A stretch of DNA of 8,783 bases from Acidobacteriota bacterium (GTDB taxonomy: Bacteria; Acidobacteriota; Vicinamibacteria; Vicinamibacterales; UBA8438), in the NCBI GenBank assembly GCA_011523485.1, contig WTGR01000347.1:1-8783 (forward strand). The letters run 5' to 3'. The translations under genes were made by a program, and so were the position numbers. The notes under the pieces are model-generated. The model was not told the origin of the DNA, made no database searches, and worked only from the letters and a program-made list of their open reading frames with translations. This document shows, one piece after another, positions 6,820 to 8,783 of this stretch (position 1 is its first letter; each line of letters starts with the position of its first letter).

Positions 6820-7269
6820 GTGACGACCGGCCTCACGCTTCCTCTCGACAACGCGGCGATTGAACGCATCCTTCCGCACCGCTATCCCTTTCTGCTGGTC
6901 GACCGCATCACCGAGTTCGAGCTGGACAAGCGCATCGTCGGCATCAAGAACGTATCCCTGAACGAACGCTACCTCTCCGACCGGCGCGGTAGATCGCCGG
7001 TCCTGCCGCCGACGATTCTCACCGAAGCGGTGGCGCAGGTCGGCGCCATACTGATACTCGCCAAGTCCGAGAACCGCCAGAAGCTGCCGTTCTTCACCGG
7101 CATCGAGCGCGTCCGCTACCTGCGGCCCGTGCATCCGGGCGACGTGGTCGTGATCGAGGCCGAGGTCGTCCGGCTGCGGAGCCGGATGGGCCGCCTGAAG
7201 GGCTTCGCGCGGGTCGGCGACGACGTCGTCATCGACGGGACGATGACCTTCGCGCTGGGCGCGCGCTGA
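6820..7269 (+). CDS. FabZ-like hotdog-fold protein lacking the catalytic histidine (149 aa)
   Basis: Length and pattern are those of FabZ, the 3-hydroxyacyl-ACP dehydratase of fatty acid synthesis: ILPHRYPFLLVDR (17-29), a NER segment at 48, TEAVAQVGAILI (68-79), then YLRPVHPGDV. FabZ's active site is His in GHFPGxPVMPG plus Glu 14 residues later. Aligned without gaps, this protein has SDRRGRSPVLPP: Arg55 replaces the His, Pro64 replaces the Gly whose backbone stabilises the thioester, and Glu69 is kept. It is therefore unlikely to be a normal dehydratase. It may be a thioesterase-like, acyl-binding or regulatory hotdog protein. It is not beside lpxD, lpxA or lpxC, where the housekeeping fabZ often sits, so a second copy probably exists elsewhere. 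The GTG start is chosen because it begins at the FabZ N-terminus and follows TATACT by six bases. Confidence 0.85.
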   Translation: MTTGLTLPLDNAAIERILPHRYPFLLVDRITEFELDKRIVGIKNVSLNERYLSDRRGRSPVLPPTILTEAVAQVGAILILAKSENRQKLPFFTGIERVRYLRPVHPGDVVVIEAEVVRLRSRMGRLKGFARVGDDVVIDGTMTFALGAR

Positions 7270-7295
7270 TCCACCCCGGTCGCCGCACCGCGTGC

Positions 7296-7348
7296 TCGCG
7301 CGACCTCGGCACGCAACCGCGTTGCGTTCCGCGGCGCGAATCTCCTAG
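7296..7348 (-). repeat. Dispersed palindromic element, copy C (between fabZ-like and PCYCGC genes)
   Basis: On the - strand it reads CTAGGAG (7348-7342), then ATTCGCGCCGCGGAACGC. The inner hairpin is perfect, ACGCAAC CGC GTTGCGT (7311-7327), and interrupted pairing extends it outward to TCGCG (7296-7300) with CGCGA (7335-7339). It closely resembles copy A in size and order. It follows the fabZ-like stop by 26 bases and overlaps the promoter of the next gene. Confidence 0.65.
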
Positions 7349-7351
7349 AAT
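7322..7351 (+). promoter_or_regulatory. Promoter of the PCYCGC gene, built partly from the repeat
   Basis: -35 TTGCGT (7322-7327), 18-base spacer, -10 TAGAAT (7346-7351). The expected start is A7358, the first base of the ATG, so the mRNA would be leaderless. The -35 lies in the hairpin arm of copy C, and the first three bases of the -10 belong to its conserved box. Confidence 0.5.
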
Positions 7352-7357
7352 CAGGCC

Positions 7358-8002
7358 ATGGGTGGGCGCAAGAGATCACGTGTGTCGAAGGCGTCGGTTC
7401 CGCGGCCGGAGCCGGCAAGCGGCGGACCTCCCTGGATCCTGATCGGCGGTGTGCTGGTGGTGGCCGTAGCGGCCGCGCTGGTGCTGCTTCCGTCGAGCAG
7501 CGACACCCCGGGCTCCCCGGACGGCGAGCTGGCCTCCGCCGCGTCCGAAACCGGCGACGAGAGCGTCGCGAACCCGGAGCGGCAGGCTCCCCCACCGGCG
7601 GGCGAGCCGACGCCGATCCCGGCGGCCGACGCGCCGTTGCCGCCGCTGCCCCTGGTGTCGAACCTCGTGCCCCGTTCGCCGCAGGACATCAGGGACGCGT
7701 ACATCTTCGCGGCGCAGAATCCCCAGGTGCTCGACTACGTCCCGTGCTACTGCGGGTGCGAGACTCGCGGCCACAAGCGCAACTCGGACTGTTTCGTGCA
7801 GTCGCGCAATCCGGACGGCAGCGTACGCGAGTGGGACACCCACGGAATGGCCTGCATCGTGTGCATCGACGTCGCGCGTCACGCGATGCGGCTCCGGGCG
7901 TCCGGCGCGCGGGTAGATGATGTTCGGGCCGCCGTCGAGTCGACGTACGCCGCTTACGAGCGGCAGACCCCGACCCCGCTGCCGCCCGCCCCGGCCAACT
8001 AG
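7358..8002 (+). CDS. Membrane-anchored PCYCGC-motif protein (214 aa)
   Basis: Basic N-terminus (GGRKRSRVSK), one membrane segment at about residues 26-44 (WILIGGVLVVAVAAALVLL), a Pro/Ala/Glu-rich low-complexity linker to about 105, then a conserved domain. This layout predicts a single-pass protein with its C-terminal domain outside the cytoplasm. The domain carries PCYCGC (C130, C132, C134), then NSDCF (C145), and HGMACIVC (C166, C169), with H163 and H174 nearby. The motif defines a family of unknown function (PCYCGC proteins). Six cysteines plus histidines in about 45 residues suggest metal binding or a redox centre, but this is inference. The C-terminus is Pro-rich. The stop TAG is the TAG of a CTAGGAG repeat box. 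The ATG at 7358 is set by the -10 position; CAGG before it is a poor ribosome site. Confidence 0.85.
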   Translation: MGGRKRSRVSKASVPRPEPASGGPPWILIGGVLVVAVAAALVLLPSSSDTPGSPDGELASAASETGDESVANPERQAPPPAGEPTPIPAADAPLPPLPLVSNLVPRSPQDIRDAYIFAAQNPQVLDYVPCYCGCETRGHKRNSDCFVQSRNPDGSVREWDTHGMACIVCIDVARHAMRLRASGARVDDVRAAVESTYAAYERQTPTPLPPAPAN

Positions 8003-8036
8003 GAGTCCGCGCCGCAGCAACGGCGTACGACTGCCG
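7999..8036 (+). repeat. Dispersed palindromic element, copy D (end of PCYCGC gene)
   Basis: CTAGGAG (7999-8005), then TCCGCGCCGCAGCAACGG. The stem is GCGCCG (8009-8014) with CGGCGT (8021-8026), continued outward by AGTC (8004-8007) with GACT (8029-8032) across a small internal loop. It is closely similar to copy B. It fills most of the 50-base gap between two convergent genes, so a bidirectional terminator role is plausible. Confidence 0.7.
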
Positions 8037-8045
8037 CGAAGCGTC

Positions 8046-8062
8046 CGTCCGGCTACCGGACG
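8046..8062 (-). terminator. Hairpin with the amidohydrolase stop codon in its loop
   Basis: Perfect seven-base stem, CGTCCGG (8046-8052) and CCGGACG (8056-8062), whose three-base loop is the TAG stop of the - strand gene. Together with copy D it separates two convergent genes. No T tract is seen. Confidence 0.4.
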
Positions 8063-8783
8063 CCCGCGGCGACCCCGTCCGGATCGTCTCCCAGCCACAC
8101 CGGGTTGCCGAGCGGGCGCTCGCGCGGCCACGTCTCGTCGAGCGTGTCGGCATCGTACAGGCGGCCGTTCTTCATCACGTAGCGGATGCGGTTCGTGTTC
8201 CGGATGTCGTCCAGCGGATTGGCCTCGAGGACGACGAGGTCCGCCAGCTTCCCGGGCTCGATCGAGCCGAGGTCGCCGTCGAGGCCGATGGCCTCCGCGC
8301 CCAGCGCGGTGGCCACGCGCAGCGCGTCGTGCTCCGACAGGCCGCCGGACTGCGTGGCCCACAGCTCCCAGTGGTAGCCGAGGCCCTGGAGTTGCCCGTG
8401 GCTGCCGACCCCGGCCACGCCGCCCGCCTCCACGATGGCCTTCACGCCCTCGGCGTGCTGCCGGAAGACGTACTCCTCCTCGCGGAACCAGCCGCCCGGC
8501 CCCGCGTCGACCCCGGCCCCGCGGCGGCGTGTGAGGCGGTCGAGCTCGCCGTGCGGGATGAACCGCCGGAGCTTCGGGTCGTCGTGGGGGTTCTCGCGGG
8601 TGAAGAACCAGTTCTCGCCGAACGGTCCGCCGTAGGAGACGAGCAGCGTCGGCGTGTAGGCCATGCGGGTCTCGGCGGCGAGGCTGACGACGTCGCGGTA
8701 GAGCGGGAAGATGGGGAACGAGTGCTCCAGCCCCGGGTAGCCGTCGATGATCATCTCCAGGTCGTACTTCATGTCGAGCCCGC
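8053..8783 (-). CDS. TolB-type amidohydrolase, C-terminal part (5' end outside window)
   Basis: 242 codons up to the stop; the frame stays open to the right edge, so the ATG at 8772 (MKYDLEMIIDGYPG) is internal. The fragment covers the end of a metal-dependent hydrolase barrel and its closing beta-sandwich. GVGSHGQLQGLGYHWELW is a signature of amidohydrolases that carry an N-terminal TolB/PD40 beta-propeller. DLGSIEPGKLADLVVLE and VMKNGRLYDADTL are the usual amidohydrolase C-terminal pattern, as in dihydroorotase and imidazolonepropionase relatives. The propeller and the first metal ligands (HxH) would be beyond the edge. Substrate is unknown; relatives are secreted or periplasmic and often assigned to peptide or cyclic amide hydrolysis. 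It converges on the PCYCGC gene with a 50-base gap. Confidence 0.88.
   Translation of the reverse strand, partial: GLDMKYDLEMIIDGYPGLEHSFPIFPLYRDVVSLAAETRMAYTPTLLVSYGGPFGENWFFTRENPHDDPKLRRFIPHGELDRLTRRRGAGVDAGPGGWFREEEYVFRQHAEGVKAIVEAGGVAGVGSHGQLQGLGYHWELWATQSGGLSEHDALRVATALGAEAIGLDGDLGSIEPGKLADLVVLEANPLDDIRNTNRIRYVMKNGRLYDADTLDETWPRERPLGNPVWLGDDPDGVAAGVR

Noticed and set aside
1..8783. CRISPR array, insertion sequence or phage genes
   Set aside because: No regularly spaced direct repeats, transposase, integrase or structural phage protein pattern; the dispersed repeats are few, divergent and palindromic.

Overview
The window is GC-rich (by eye about 70% G+C) bacterial chromosomal DNA. No phage, plasmid, insertion sequence, CRISPR or RNA gene is visible. 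The gene set is a divergent M1 peptidase with a long N-terminal extension, a DsbD-type thiol transporter, a PCYCGC-motif lipid- or membrane-anchored protein and a TolB-type amidohydrolase. Together with the base composition this suggests an Acidobacteriota-like organism (Vicinamibacteria would fit), but that is an inference from gene flavour, not a measured placement.

Layout from left to right. (1) An M1-family metallopeptidase, open at the left edge, overlaps by 29 bases with a complete dsbD-like gene; both are on the + strand and probably co-transcribed. (2) A YegS/DagK-type lipid kinase on the - strand converges on dsbD, and the two coding 3' ends overlap by 14 bases around a hairpin. (3) A 93-base divergent promoter region separates the kinase from a + strand two-membrane-segment GAF sensor protein with no output domain. 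(4) A 367-base noncoding stretch rich in short inverted repeats follows. (5) A + strand FabZ-like hotdog protein lacks the catalytic histidine. (6) Next is a + strand membrane-anchored PCYCGC protein with six cysteines in its outer domain. (7) The C-terminal part of an amidohydrolase lies on the - strand and runs off the right edge.

Two patterns cross the genes. First, four gene boundaries carry related palindromic elements, each with an AGGAG box (CTAGGAG in three copies) followed by a GCGCCGY core: two on the + strand (near 6434 and 7999) and two on the - strand (near 4246 and 7348). They sit at or just past stop codons. One supplies most of a promoter, and one has been translated into the C-terminal tail of the lipid kinase. 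This looks like a REP-like dispersed repeat family. Second, all four genes that are not translationally coupled have a TANNNT -10 hexamer only 6 or 10 bases before the start codon, which predicts leaderless or nearly leaderless mRNAs.

Functionally, most of the complete products are envelope-directed: a probable periplasmic peptidase, thiol reduction across the membrane, lipid phosphorylation, a membrane sensor and a cysteine-rich anchored protein. They do not form one recognisable pathway. The most interesting single protein is the FabZ homologue with Arg in place of the active-site His and Pro in place of the oxyanion-hole Gly.
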